46,498 nucleotides of DNA from Rhizaria sp. SCN 62-66 (lineage: Eukaryota > Rhizaria, unplaced). Numbering within the stretch: position 1 is the first letter of the stretch; the number at the start of each line of letters is the position of its first letter. The position numbers and the translations under genes were made by a program. The DNA lies in NCBI GenBank assembly GCA_001724265.1, contig MEDY01000238.1, positions 1 to 46,498 on the forward strand, in the 5' to 3' direction. The notes beneath the pieces are model-generated. The model had not been told where the DNA came from and searched no databases. It worked only from the letters and a program-made list of their open reading frames with translations. Positions 12,701 to 23,678 of this stretch are shown here, piece by piece.

Positions 12701-15700
12701 CGGATCCGCCGTCAACCGCGCCCATACGTTGTTTCCGGTGCCGCCGGAAACTGTGAGTGCTGTTGCAGTTGAGGCGGGCGCAGTTGAGAGGAGCGTACGC
12801 ACACGCTCAATGGCAACGCGCTCACGCACTGCAAGCCGCCGGACAAGCGCACGGTTCGTGACGTCAAGCAGCGCCTGGATCGCGCCGCGCCCCGCAGCCA
12901 ATCCGCCAACAAGTTTAGCACCTGATGCAACAGCAGGTGTGAGCGCCGAAGCGGGTGCCGATGCAACTGAAAGCGGGAGAAAAGCAGAGGCAGGGAGACA
13001 TCCGCCCGCAGGTTCCGAGAGCGTGCGGAAGAGCGGGAACGCGGGCATGGCAAGCACGGCGGCAAACTCGCGGCGCGCGGGGATCAGTGACGTCAGCGGC
13101 CACACGCGCAGCCGCAGCCGCTGCCACGCGGGCGCGGACGTAACTGACGCGTAGCACAATCCTGAAACTGCGGAAGTGACAAGATCCGACGTCACATTAG
13201 GGCTCGTGCGCAGCGACAGCGCGTGTCGTGGCGCCGCCTCGCCGCTTGCGGCACTGCTCGACGACTGGGCGAGCGACGCCGCACCAGTCAGCGGCCCAAG
13301 CTGGCCTGCGCCAAGCGTGGTCAGCGTACTGCCTTCAACGGTGTCTGTGTTGAGGACGTCGAAACCGGCGATGAAAGCCTCCTTCGCCAAGCCAGTGCGC
13401 ACGAGTGCGTGACCCATGTTCTGTCCCCTACCCTGAGGCGGTGTTGCCGCCGGCGTCGTCGCAGTTTCAGTCGGGTCGTCGCTCCAGAGCCCCCAGCGGC
13501 TGCGCGCGGCGTGGTACAGTGTCGCCAGCAGATCCTCCGCCGTGCGCGGCGTCGTCGACACGCACTCGGGCGGCGTCGCGCGCGCGGCGGCCACGGCGGC
13601 AGCCGTAACTGTGAGCTCAAGGAGAACGGTGGAGCCAGCGCAGTAAGAAAACGCGGGCACAAAGGTCTCCCCAGTGCGCGTGGGGTGCGGTACAACGGCG
13701 CGCGACGGCAAACTGCTGTTGATCGCTGGGCCGCGAGTCTGTCGCGCGCGCGAAGGGGTCGCCAACACGTGAACAGCGGGCACGCGCGCGCCGTCGTCGC
13801 CGCCCAGCGCCACAGCCGCCAGCACGTCGGCCGAAGGCCGGCACAGAACAGAAGCCGTCGCAGTAAGGTCCGCTGTCATGCTGCTCAGCGCCGCAATTGC
13901 GGCATTGCCTCCATCTGAGGTCCTCTGATTGCCACGCTGGTTGGGATTATTGCTATTATTGCCGTTGTTGCTCTTGTCGGGTGCGTTGGGGCGCGCTTCG
14001 CGCGACTGCCGGTGCGGCGCAGTTGGCGCAGCGTAAGCCGTACGCTCCGGCGCAATCATGAACACCGTAGAGTCATCGGCCTGCGCCACACGCTGCGCCA
14101 GCTCAGCCTTGTAGTCGCCGCCGTTGGAACGCTGCTGCTGCGCGAGCGTCAGAGCGAGGGACGGCGCGATGAGCGATGGCGTGAGTGTGACCAAATGACG
14201 CTCTGACCCCGTGTTAGTGGGCATATGTGGGTCAGAGCCCGCAGGCAGCATGTTCTGCGCCAGAGTCTCCGCCGCGGCCTCGCACTCGCCACGGAGCCCG
14301 ACCAGTCCCAGGGCGGGCACGTTTGAGGTATCAATGGCGAGGCACGAGGAAACCGAGGCTGGCGCGTGGTCCCAATAGTCGAAGCGCACGGAGATCTGGT
14401 ACGTGCGCGGCGCACGCGCAATCGCGTCAGTGCTGCTGTTGGTGCGTGCGTTTGCGTTGGCAAGAACGCCGCCGCCCGGCTGCGCCTGCCGGATCATAAA
14501 GCGGTGCGGGCCGCCTTCATCATCCCACGCAATGACGTCGTCGTCGTTGTTCTCCTCAACATCATCGTCATCATCATCGTCGATATCGTAGACAATCGCC
14601 ATGTCGTCATCGTCGTCAAGCGCGACGTAGTTGTCATTGTCATGCATCGAACGGCCGCGTGCCGCACCCGCAACAGCACCGCCACGCGCGCCAGGCGCAC
14701 CAACGGGCTTTTTGCCCTTGTTCGCATCGGCGGCAGCAGCGTTGTTGTTGGTCGTCTTCGCAGAAAGGATGGCGGCGGGGTCAACGGTGAGCACGCCCAG
14801 CGGGTCGTGGATGCTGAACACGTGCGCATAACGACCGGGCGCGTACCACTCGCTGCCAGCCGCGGCGTCAGTGTCGCCCACAGCGGCCGCCGCTGGGGGA
14901 GCGCCGAAAGAGCCGTTGACCAGCGCTGCCGCGGCAGAGGGCGCGAGGCCACCGAGCAGCGCCAGAACTGCCGGGTCTGTCTCAGACGCGTACTGAGTAC
15001 CCTGAGGCGCCGGACGCGCGCTATTGCTGTTGGTCGGAATCGAGCTGTACGAAAAACTCGAACCTGAGTTAGGGGTCGGCTTTGTGGGCTCGAGCTTCAT
15101 TGTAGCACCATCGACATTATTGTTGTTGTTACCTTGCTGCATCTGTTGCTTAAATCCCTGCTGCAGCTGTTGCGAAACGGCGCTCATGTTGGCAATAGCG
15201 CCAGCGCTCGCAGTGCCCATGTGCGGTGTCGTGGCAGCAAAGACCTTAGCCTCGTTGAGCTGCGAGTAGAGCCAGCGCCCCTGCGGCGTGACCGCAGACC
15301 GGAGCTCGCGCCGCGCGAGGCGCACTGCGCGCGCCGACGCCGCGTGCACGACGCGCAGCGCGCGGAAGCACGACACGCGGAAGTGCGCGTACTGCCGGCC
15401 CTGGCTCAGCCTCTCAATGTCGCTCGCGTCCACTGCAACAGGGGCGGTCTCAGTCGAGCCCGACACTGCGCCTCCAGACACAGCGTCCGCAACAGCACCT
15501 GAAACATTAGCAATGCCAGAAAATGACAGCGAGCTTGACAGCGCATTAAGCTGCGACTGCGGCGAAAAAAGACTGCTGCCAACAGGTTGTTGGTGCTCCT
15601 GCTGTTGCTGCACGGCAACGTGCTGCGCGACACGCATCGGGACGGCGGCCGGGTCGAACGCGATTTCGTACACAGCAGACGCGGCAGCCACGGTCATCGC

Positions 15701-18700
15701 GCTGCGCAGTGGCGGCAACGGAGCTGCGCTCGCTCCCTGCTCCGTGGCAGCCGCGGCAGCGTTGGCAGCGGCAGCCGCGGCGGAGGCGGTAAGGAACGGG
15801 CGCGCAGGCTGCACGGCAGAGGGCACGAGCGCAGTGACAGTGCGCATGCTGCTGATGGTGAGCCTGTGCGCGACGAGGTTCACGACGCCTGAGGCGCGCA
15901 TGTTCGCGCGCGACGCAGTGGCGCACGTCTCGCCGCGCGGGTGCGCCGTCACGTGCGCCCACAGCCAGTCGAACACGGTCGCGGCGTCGGCGCGCGCGCT
16001 CGCTGTCAGCGCGACCGCGTCGCCGGTGCCGCTGGAGCCCGCGGTGGCGGTCCCGGTGCCCATCATGGGGGAGGCAGCGGGGCGGCGCGCGCGGGCCGCG
16101 GCTGAGCTACTCGTGCCGGTGCTGCCACCGGCGCTGCCCGTGGCAGTGCCGCCGGTGCACGCGCCCGAGGCAGTAAGTGCGGAGACAGCGGGTGTGCCCA
16201 TGACGACAGCGGTGGCGAGCATGCGCACCAGAGGACGCAGCACCGCGAACAGAACGGTGTTCTTCGCCTGCTGCCGCGCCGAGGCGGATGAATCTTCTGC
16301 CGCCGACGCAGCTGCCGCGGGGCCAAACGCAGCGGCGGCAGCGGAACCAAACGCTCCACCTTCAGCAAAACCAAAAACATAGGAAGGATTTGCAGATGCA
16401 GCGGTGCATTGCTTAGCTATCTCAGCAGTGACGAGCGTGTCTGCAAGCTCAGCAACGGCCGAAAGCGCAACGAGTGCAAACGCGAGCCTCTGCGCGCGCG
16501 TGGCGACTGCTGCGGCCGCGCCCAGAGCTGCAAAGGGCATAACAAAGGTTGCTTGTCGCACGAAGCCCAGCTTGGCTGCCCCGTCGTCGGACTTGGCGCG
16601 CGCGTAAAACCACCAGTGGTGGCGCGCAGCAATGGCGGCCGCCGCCAGCACGGGGCTCGCGCCGTTCGCGGGGCTCGAGCTCGGCAGCCGTTTGTTCGTG
16701 ACCGAGTTCCACGGGTCGTTGGAGAACCAACGCAGAGTCTTGATGAGCGGGGGCGCAGCCAGAGTCGCTGCGTGGTGCACTGTGCAGTACAGCATCGCGC
16801 GCGCGAGCGACATCACGAGCCAGTTCGCAGGGGACGCCGCCGCAGCCGTGCCGAGGGACAACGCACGCAAATTCATCACACCGTCGGCAGCGCCGCCAGC
16901 GTTGTAATTTTGGTTATAATTCATCTGTGCACCATTTTTCCCCTTCTTATCACGTTTCGCATTGTGGGCATTGTTCGCAGCGTTCGTGTTGCCAGCGCCG
17001 TGATTGTTGACCGTGAACGTAGCTCCCAACCCGAGGGCATTGAGACACCAAGTGACCGCGCCCACGGCGCTCACCGGCCGCCCGGTGCCTGTCTTGGACG
17101 CGGGCCCCAACGCCTGGTGCACGGACTCGTACTCGCTCAGCAGCGACGCGTGGATGTCGAGGAAGAACGGCGGCAGGAAGTAGCTCAGGTACTCGAGCGG
17201 GGACGAGAACGAGTGCAGGCGCCGCACACGCGGCCGCAGCAGCGCCTCAAGCGCGCTCTGGCACGTCGCCGGGGACGAAAACGACAGCAGCAGCTCGCGC
17301 TGCGAGTCGCGCTGCGCCGCAGCAGCAGCCGCAGCCGCAGACTCGGCGCTCTCCGGCACGCTCTCGGCCGCGCTCTTGTTCGGAGCCATGGGCACAGCTC
17401 CAGAGCCAGAGCCAGAGCCAAAAGCGGAAGCAGAGGCAGAGGTGGCGGCAGTGCCGGGAGCCGGCGGCCGGGAGCGGGGCTTCGCGGCCGCAACGGCGCC
17501 GTGCGCTGCCGCGGCAGTAAGCAGCGCGACCACGCTCGCGGCCGCGGGCGGCAGCGGCGGCGGCGGCGGCAGCGCGCTGAGCCCGCCGCGGCCGCTCGCG
17601 CGGAGAAGCTCGAGCAGGAACGGGTCCGTGCGGCCCGCAGCACCGCCCGCGGCGCCACTGGCAGCACCCGCGCCCGCGCCCGCGCTGCCAGCGATGCTGG
17701 TGCTGGCACTGTTGTTGTTGGCGCTCATGGGCAGACGCAGCAGCCCGTCTTTGGAGACGAGCAGCGGCGTGAGCCCGCGCGCGCCGACGCCTCCCATGCC
17801 CTTCTCCTCGCCGGCTCTGCCTCTGCCCGCGCGCGCGCCGCCGCCCACAGCCGCGCCGCAGGCCGCTGCGGCCGCACCGGCGGAGGAGACCGCGACTGAG
17901 GCGGAGGCGGAGGCGGCGGTGAGGCCGAGGTGCACGCGCTGCATGAGCGCGGTGACTCCCTCGTACCACTCGCGCCACTTGGCGCCCGCCGCGGCGGACG
18001 CGGCGGCAGCGCGCGCGGCGGCCGCGGAGCCTGGCGCGGCGGAGACGTCGAAGAAGAACGGCTCGAAGACGAGCGGCGGCAGTAGGTGCTGCGGCGCGAA
18101 GCGGCCCTCGAGCGGCGCGGCAAGCAGCGACCAGCTGCTGACGCGGGCGCGAAAGGCCGCGCGCGCGCGCCGCGTGTGCAGCGCGGGCGCGTTGTTGCCG
18201 CCCTGCAGGACGCCATCGCCGCCGCCCCTGGCGCCGCCCTTACCGTCGGCGTCGGCGTCAACGTGCGTGATGGATGTGTAGGACAGCGGCACGGGGGCGA
18301 GGCCCGGGGACGTAAGCGTCGCGGCCAGGCGCGCAGAGCCCGAGAAGGCGGCCGCCACGGCCTGTGCGTGCGAGCGCACGGGCGGCGCGTAGGACGTCGC
18401 GGCCACCGCGGCGGCAGTCAGCATAGCCGCGGCGGCGATGGAAGGGACGCGGGACTTGGCCGGACGCGCCGCCTGGGCCTGCGGCTGAGGTTGAGAGGGG
18501 GCTTTCGCAGCGGCAGACGGGGCGTCGACAACCTCGAGTCCAGGGGACGTAGAGACCTGCGGGCGCGCCTGCGCCTGCGACTGCGCTAGCGTCTTCTGCT
18601 GTGCTTGTAGCTGTTGCTGTTGCTGTTGCAGTTGTTGTTGTTGTAGTTGCTGCTGCGCGCCGGCGGGAGAGCGCGAGCGCGAGCGCTTTACGCCCCGACC

Positions 18701-18891
18701 CACGGCGACCGACACAGCGATAGGGTCCGCGAAGGACGCCCCCGCAGACAACGGGGCACTGGCACCAGCGCCTGCAGAAGACGCAGACGCAAGAGCAGGA
18801 GCCACAGGAGGCACAGCTCCAGACGCGGTCGCAGCTGGGACAGAAGGACGCTTGGGCGCTGCAGCAGCACTACTCCCACCAGACGCGTTCC

Positions 18892-18922
<31 letters not shown>

Positions 18923-20233
18923 ACTGCTACTCGTCGGGGCGAGCGCGCTCACCGCGAGCGCGGGCACGGACGCGGGCGCGCCGGCGGCGGGCGCGGGGGG
19001 GCCGAAGAGCGTGTGCGCGAGCGACGGCGTCGACGGCGGCAGCGGCCGCCACTGCGACCCCGCGCTCGCGCTCGCGCTCGCGCTGGAGGTGCCACTGACG
19101 CTAGAGCTGGCGGCGGAGCCCGCACTCTGACTCTGGCTGTGGGTCTGACTGGAGCTGTGATGGCTCTGGCTCTGAGGGTGCACTGGCTGCGCCTGTATCG
19201 CCGTCGGAACAGTCGCATTCGATGCCGCTGCAGTCGCAGTCGCCGTCGTGGCCGAGTCGGCGGCTGCCGTCCCAGCAGGCGCAGGGGCCGGCGCGGGCGC
19301 AGCCACCGCGCCCGCGGCCGCAGTGGGGGGCGCGGCGGAAGGAGAGGCCGAGGCGGTGGCCGCGCTGATCGTGGCGGCCACCTGGCGCGCGCGCTGATAC
19401 AATGACATCAGCGACTGCGGCTGCTGAGACTGAGACTGTGAGCGCGACAGAGACTATTGCTGCTGCGGCTGTGGAGCGGCAGCGACTGCGAGCGCTTGCG
19501 CCGTCGCTGGCGCTGCTGCTGCTGCAACGGCAATGTTCGGGTTTGCAGCAGCAACAGCAGCGGCGGTCGCGGGCAACGAGCCGTGGACGATCTCAAGCTG
19601 ATACTCCTCCTCGTCCTCGTCGTCGCCGCTGCTGGTGCAGCTGCTGTCGCCGTCGTCGTCGAGCTCGCTGTCGGCCCCGCAGTCCAGGTCGCGGTCTTCG
19701 TCCAGCGCCGCACGGCCATGCAAGTGACCGTGGGCAGCGGAGTGACCGTGGGCAGCGGGGTTCGCGCTCGCGGTGCGGCTGCGCTTCGCCTGCGGCTGCA
19801 TCTGCGCCTGCAACGGAGACTGCGACTGCTGCGGAAACTGGGACTGCAGCTGGGGAAACGCAGCCGCTACTGGCGCTGATACTGCTGATGATGATGATGA
19901 TGACGCTGGAGCTGATGCTGTCGATAGCACGGGCGCGGGCGCAGGCGCGGGCGCTGCGGCGGCGGCGGCGGCAGCGGCAGCGGCGGCCTCACGCGCGGCG
20001 GCTGCGGCAGCTGCGGCAGCAACGGCCTTTGCAGCGGCGGCGGCCTCCGCAGCTGCTGCAGCCTCCGCCGCGGCGGCAGCGGCGGCAGCCTCGGCGGCGG
20101 CGGCAGCGGCGGCAGCGGCGGAGGCAGCAGCGGAGAGGCCCTGGTACACCTTGCCGGGGACGTCCTCGAGCGGCGGCGGCACGTCGTCGCCCTGGTCCAG
20201 CTCGGCCTCAAACAGGGCCAGCGGGTCAGACAT
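3788..20233 (-). CDS. Giant Sen1/senataxin-like superfamily 1B helicase with two in-frame TAG codons
   Basis: One intronless frame of 5,482 codons from ATG (20231-20233) to TAA (3788-3790), if in-frame TAGs at 19454-19456 (codon 260) and 4355-4357 (codon 5293) are sense. Between them lies a 15-kb uninterrupted frame. Sen1-type helicases unwind RNA:DNA hybrids and act in transcription termination. Seen motifs: I GPPGTGKT (2816-2823), II VIIDEAG (DEAG 3547-3550), III VGDHKQLP (about 3570), QYRMDP (4035-4040), V VDGMQGQE (4615-4622), VI NVALTRAR (4827-4834). REFAAVLAMPAFPLF (about 2385) resembles the segment preceding motif I in Sen1 proteins, and LEYLSYFLPPFFLD (about 1015) resembles the Sen1 N-terminal helical region. 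Motifs I to VI span about 2,000 residues instead of roughly 500, because of Ala-, Ser/Asp- and Gln-rich insertions. The ends are low complexity: N-terminal Ala-rich, C-terminal Gln-rich tail of about 470 residues. Start chosen at MSDPLALFEAELDQGDD; an ATG seven codons upstream is possible. Sen1 family is well supported; exact orthology is not. Confidence 0.88.
4160..4580 (-). repeat. CAG/CAA-rich low-complexity tract encoding the Gln/His/Pro-rich helicase tail
   Basis: The minus strand is dominated by CAG, CAA, CAT and CCG codons, giving Q-runs interspersed with H, P, Y and G. Other Q-runs in the same gene lie near 4899-4950 and 18597-18657. The tract runs unchanged through the in-frame TAG at 4355-4357: on both sides the composition, codons and frame are the same. 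Such triplet runs are prone to length change. Confidence 0.8.
4355..4357 (-). other. In-frame TAG inside the Gln-rich C-terminal tail of the helicase
   Basis: Context on the minus strand is CAG CAA CAG GGA TAG GAG CAG CGT CCT. The frame stays open for 188 more codons of the same Gln/His/Pro/Tyr/Gly-rich composition until TAA at 3788-3790. One transition (CAG to TAG) would produce it. I read it as a sense codon, probably Gln; a genuine stop followed by an accidental extension is the alternative. Confidence 0.7.
19454..19456 (-). other. In-frame TAG near the N-terminus of the helicase (codon 260)
   Basis: Context on the minus strand is CCG CAG CAG CAA TAG TCT CTG TCG, followed by a Ser/Gln-rich stretch. 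The 259 codons before it (acidic and Ala-rich, strong GC3) and the 5,032 codons after it share one frame, with no other stop in between. If TAG were a stop the helicase would lack its N-terminal 260 residues or begin at an internal ATG (19406-19408), with an orphan 259-codon ORF just upstream. Confidence 0.75.
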
Positions 20234-22019
20234 GGGAGAGTCGCGCGCTCGCACGGGACGGGGCTGCGGTGGAGGGGGGAGCCGGCGCGCGAGGGACTGG
20301 GGGCGCGGGACAAGTCCCAGAAAGATTGACAGGTTAAGTGGAAGTGCGCTAGAAGGGTGAGAAAGACTGGCTCTAAAATGTTAAAGAGAACGTGGGTGAG
20401 ATCGGCAAGAGTGGGAAACAGGTTTAGAGAGGTGGGAGTGAGTTACGCGAGTCAAGGTATTACAAGCGTAGAGTAAAGCCTAAATCAGGTATACACAAGC
20501 GCAATAGTATCTATAGGAAATGTTTTATGATATATATCATGAGATACATTTGAAAGCAGGAAGAGGCAGAGGTACAAACTGCACTGATTATGAGTGTCGA
20601 GAAGACCAGACAATGCGAGACTTGCTTGCGGGAAACAGATTGTTATAGAATCCAGAACTATTGATTGCAAACACTACAAAAACTTCAAATAGATCTTTAT
20701 GGTTTTAGCCCTGATCCGCTGTCTTTTTCCTTGTTGTCGGTCAACTGGACGATATATTTGTACTCAGATTATCCAGAACCGCTCACATCTCTGAAGCGGC
20801 GCTCCACCACAGTCGTCTGCCTGCAAAGCAAAGTGTGAGAAAATCATGTATAACGGTCATAACGAGTCTTATCTCGCTTAGAAGCACAGGCCTATGCAAA
20901 TAAATTGTACTTCCTATATTGCTTTGAAATGAAGTCACTTGATCTAGCTAAGGATGTCTCTCTAAAGGACTTCATAACTGATCTTATGGTACTCTGAACA
21001 GTGACCTGTGAAATGGATAGTGTTTAAAGATGGCAAAACGTCATCATATCGTTAGGTTAACTTTTATGACAGGCTGTATCCTGTGTATCTGCTACTTGTA
21101 AGTGTCTCGTCGAAAGGAGCATGCGTATATTACACGTCACATTCGTGTGCAGTCACAATGCCGTGCGCACTTTCTCTATCTGCAAGTTCTGACAATATCA
21201 TCAAAACCTGTCGTAGAAGTTCTGAATAAGATTGATAAGAAAAAAATTGGCTGCTCATTATGCAATAACAGCTTTAGAATCTGTGTTTAAAAGGTTATTG
21301 TGATCTGATAACATATATTGAATGTAAATGTTCTGGATAAGCAAAAGTGTTGTTGTGTCGTAAGTTTTTTGTGGTGCGTGCGCATTCTGCGTTGTTAAAC
21401 TCTTAACGTGCGCCGAGGTTACTCTCAATGACATTGATAGCATATTTATGTGTTTTTTATCCTGTAACAAACGTTAAATATGCCAGATGCGACGTCTCAT
21501 GAAGCATCACATGGTGCAAAGCTACGATCATCACGCATTACTCAAGTATACATGTCCAGGTATGCGAATACAGTCGCCCCTAAAAGCTCTTTGTGCACGA
21601 TTCATTCAATATTTCCCTCGCATGCAGGCTCTCATGCCCCACTGCTCGCTAGTATTTTCATCTGTTCACAGACGTTGTAGGACAGAATGAGTGTATGCTG
21701 CCATAGCAGTTAAGGGCAACTTGTCGCTGCTGAGAATGGTCTTTTAATAACACACATGACTGTCTCCTTGCCCGTTCATACTGCGCTAAGGGTGTATATG
21801 TGGTGTTTATGTTTTTTATTTGTCAATCAAGTTTTCGTTGTAAGAGTTCGAGTCATTTATATATTGCACAATTTTTTATCTGTAATATAATTTAATTAAC
21901 ATTTTATAATCTAAATTTTTCCCCTCTGACATCAAAAAGTTCTGACAGCGGATTGCATCACAATCCCAAACCTATCTTTTTGCTTCACTTTTCTCTTCTC
22001 TTATCAAGTGTATACGATT
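20234..22019. other. Helicase promoter/leader and AT-rich intergenic DNA
   Basis: The first 120 bases next to the helicase start are GC- and purine-rich on the plus strand (a pyrimidine-rich leader on the coding strand), then the sequence becomes AT-rich. One exon-like block at 20695-20823 (minus) is listed separately. No other coding segment, tRNA or repeat is convincing. Short ORFs (for example around 21480-21690) lack the codon bias of real genes. Confidence 0.5.
20695..20823 (-). pseudogene. Exon-like fragment of unknown origin
   Basis: On the minus strand a strong acceptor-like sequence (TTTGCTTTGCAG) is followed by a frame reading TVVERRFRDVSGSG, then TAA, then SEYKYIVQLTDNKEK and a further 8 codons to another TAA. 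Both parts look protein-like on either side of the TAA, but no upstream exon or donor can be identified in the AT-rich DNA next to it. It may be the last exon of an unseen gene (ending at the first TAA), a decayed gene remnant, or chance. I do not recognise a family. Confidence 0.2.
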
Positions 22020-22092
22020 GCCGTCGTAACTCAGTCGGTAGAGTGTTCGGCTCTTAACCGATTAGCCGCGGGTTCGAGCCCCGCCGGTGGCT
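22020..22092 (+). tRNA. tRNA-Lys (anticodon CTT), copy 1
   Basis: A 73-base cloverleaf. The acceptor GCCGTCG pairs with CGGTGGC through G-T wobbles, discriminator T. The anticodon loop CTCTTAA gives CTT, decoding AAG. The T arm is GCGGG-TTCGAGC-CCCGC. A T run follows immediately (Pol III terminator). Identical over 73 bases to the copy at 22285-22357. Confidence 0.95.
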
Positions 22093-22157
22093 TTCTTTTT
22101 TTGTTCGCTTTTCTCAAGCGTAAGCATGTTGCACGAGCAAGTACAGCAAGCACTCAG

Positions 22158-22230
22158 GTGGCTTTAGCTCAGATGGTAGAGTATGCGCTTAGCATGCGCG
22201 GGGCAGGGGGATCAATGCCCCCAAGCTACA
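22158..22230 (+). tRNA. tRNA-Ala (anticodon AGC)
   Basis: A 73-base cloverleaf lying between two tRNA-Lys genes. The acceptor GTGGCTT pairs with AAGCTAC and carries the G3-T70 wobble that is the main identity element for alanyl-tRNA synthetase; discriminator A. The anticodon arm TGCGC-TTAGCAT-GCGCG gives AGC. The T loop is ATCAATG, close to the ATCGATG form common in eukaryotic nuclear tRNA-Ala. A T run follows. Confidence 0.95.
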
Positions 22231-22284
22231 CACTTCTTTTTTTGTCCAAGGCCTTTGGCGTACTTAAGTGTACAGATGTAAGCA

Positions 22285-22357
22285 GCCGTCGTAACTCAGT
22301 CGGTAGAGTGTTCGGCTCTTAACCGATTAGCCGCGGGTTCGAGCCCCGCCGGTGGCT
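22285..22357 (+). tRNA. tRNA-Lys (anticodon CTT), copy 2
   Basis: Identical over 73 bases to the copy at 22020-22092, with the same anticodon CTT and a following T run. The downstream flanks of the two copies are also partly alike (T run, then CAAGCG), pointing to a recent local duplication around the tRNA-Ala gene. Confidence 0.95.
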
Positions 22358-23605
22358 CTCTTTTTGCCCGGCTCGTCCAAGCGCTAATTATTTTTGTTTC
22401 AGCGCCCTGCTCAAGTCACGCCCCAAAGCATCATCTGTTATCAACGCCGCTTAAGTGTTGTGCACTAGCAGTGCGCTTGGTTGAACCCCATTGTATTGAT
22501 TAAGCCTCACTCTCGGCTGTTACGTTCACGTCCTCACCCAGGCGATGGGAGCGGGACTTTCTGTCAAGCTTATCGATCGCTGTATTAATACACTTTCCTC
22601 ATGTACGAAAATGTTATAGTATTAATATAACACATTATGAGGTGTTGCTGGAGGTCGCGAGGTACTGCAGGAGCTTTTGCAGATGCACACGCTGCTTGTG
22701 GGTATGGCCATAATCCCACCTGGCACAGTTGCAACAATGTCGTCTGACGCACCAACTCTGCGGAAAAACTTGTGAAAAACATTTGACGCGCACATTGCCA
22801 GCGTTTTAGAGAAGAGCGGCTACCCACAGCGAGTCAAATCCGGCCTCCGCACTGCCACATCATCATCCATCGGGCCCTCGCCCGTTGCGGCACCCAAATC
22901 GGGAGCAAAACACAACATGCGCACCGTCAGCCGCTGTGCGCACGCAGAGAATTGACGCGCCAGGTGAGTTATCTGCTGCTACTCTGACTTTGATGCAGAA
23001 AATGGCAATCGAGAGTCTTCTTTTGAGCGCCAAGAGGAGGTTGGCTGGCTTTGCGTTTCACAATAGTCTTACAATGACACTGTGTCTTAACAAGACAGAT
23101 GAGTACTAGATTCAGATTGAGACGCATGAGCATCTGTTTCCTTGCCGTGTTTTGCACTTTCTCATTTCAGTAATTGAGTCGGGCATTGGATTTTAGTCTT
23201 ATATGTATTAATATGTACAGTACCTATTACGCACTTCGGTCATGCGAGTCCCCAAGTGCCGCGTAACTCATGTCTCATAGTTACGGACTTAGCAATGGCG
23301 GTTCAAAGTGCAGCTCGAGTAATATGATCCTGTGTTACGAGCACTATTGTTATTAGCAGCACCCACAGCAGGACTACAGTCAAGCCTCGTTGAGTTTGCT
23401 CACCATCTACATCGGCTTTGATAAGGCTTCATTAGTTGCCTGGAGGTACTTGCAAGGCGTTAATAAGAGGATTGTTAATATGCTGACAAAAGAAGTGATG
23501 GCGGTGGCAGAGTGATGGAGGGAGCTGTGAGTGCGTCAGAATGTGCAAAATAAAAGCAAAATAAAAGCATCTTGGCGGAGTGCGGCCGACACGGGCAAAA
23601 AATAG
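22358..23605. other. Intergenic DNA between tRNA genes
   Basis: Mixed composition, no supported gene. An imperfect hairpin lies at about 23231-23259 (GCACTTCGG paired with CCCCAAGTGC). ORFs up to 80 codons show no codon bias or recognisable motif. Confidence 0.5.
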
Positions 23606-23678
23606 AGTCCATGGTGGGAATCGAACCCACGATCTTCTGCTTCGTAGGCAGACACCTTAACCGCTCGGCTACACGGAC
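23606..23678 (-). tRNA. tRNA-Arg (anticodon ACG), isodecoder B, copy 1
   Basis: A 73-base cloverleaf on the minus strand. The acceptor GTCCGTG pairs with CATGGAC (one G-T), discriminator T. The anticodon arm TCTGC-CTACGAA-GCAGA gives ACG. The T arm is GTGGG-TTCGATT-CCCAC. A T run follows on the coding strand. Identical to the copy at 25010-25082; differs from isodecoder A mainly in the acceptor and D arms. Confidence 0.95.

Noticed and set aside
16409-17899. 496-codon plus-strand ORF
   Set aside because: Antisense to the helicase N-terminal half, Arg/Ala-rich without motifs; a by-product of GC-rich codons.
3788-20233. Two or three separate genes instead of one helicase
   Set aside because: The three pieces share one frame with no extra stops, similar composition at the junctions, and no promoter-like AT-rich DNA between them.
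22008-22322. 104-codon ORF across tRNA genes
   Set aside because: It consists largely of two tRNA sequences read as codons.
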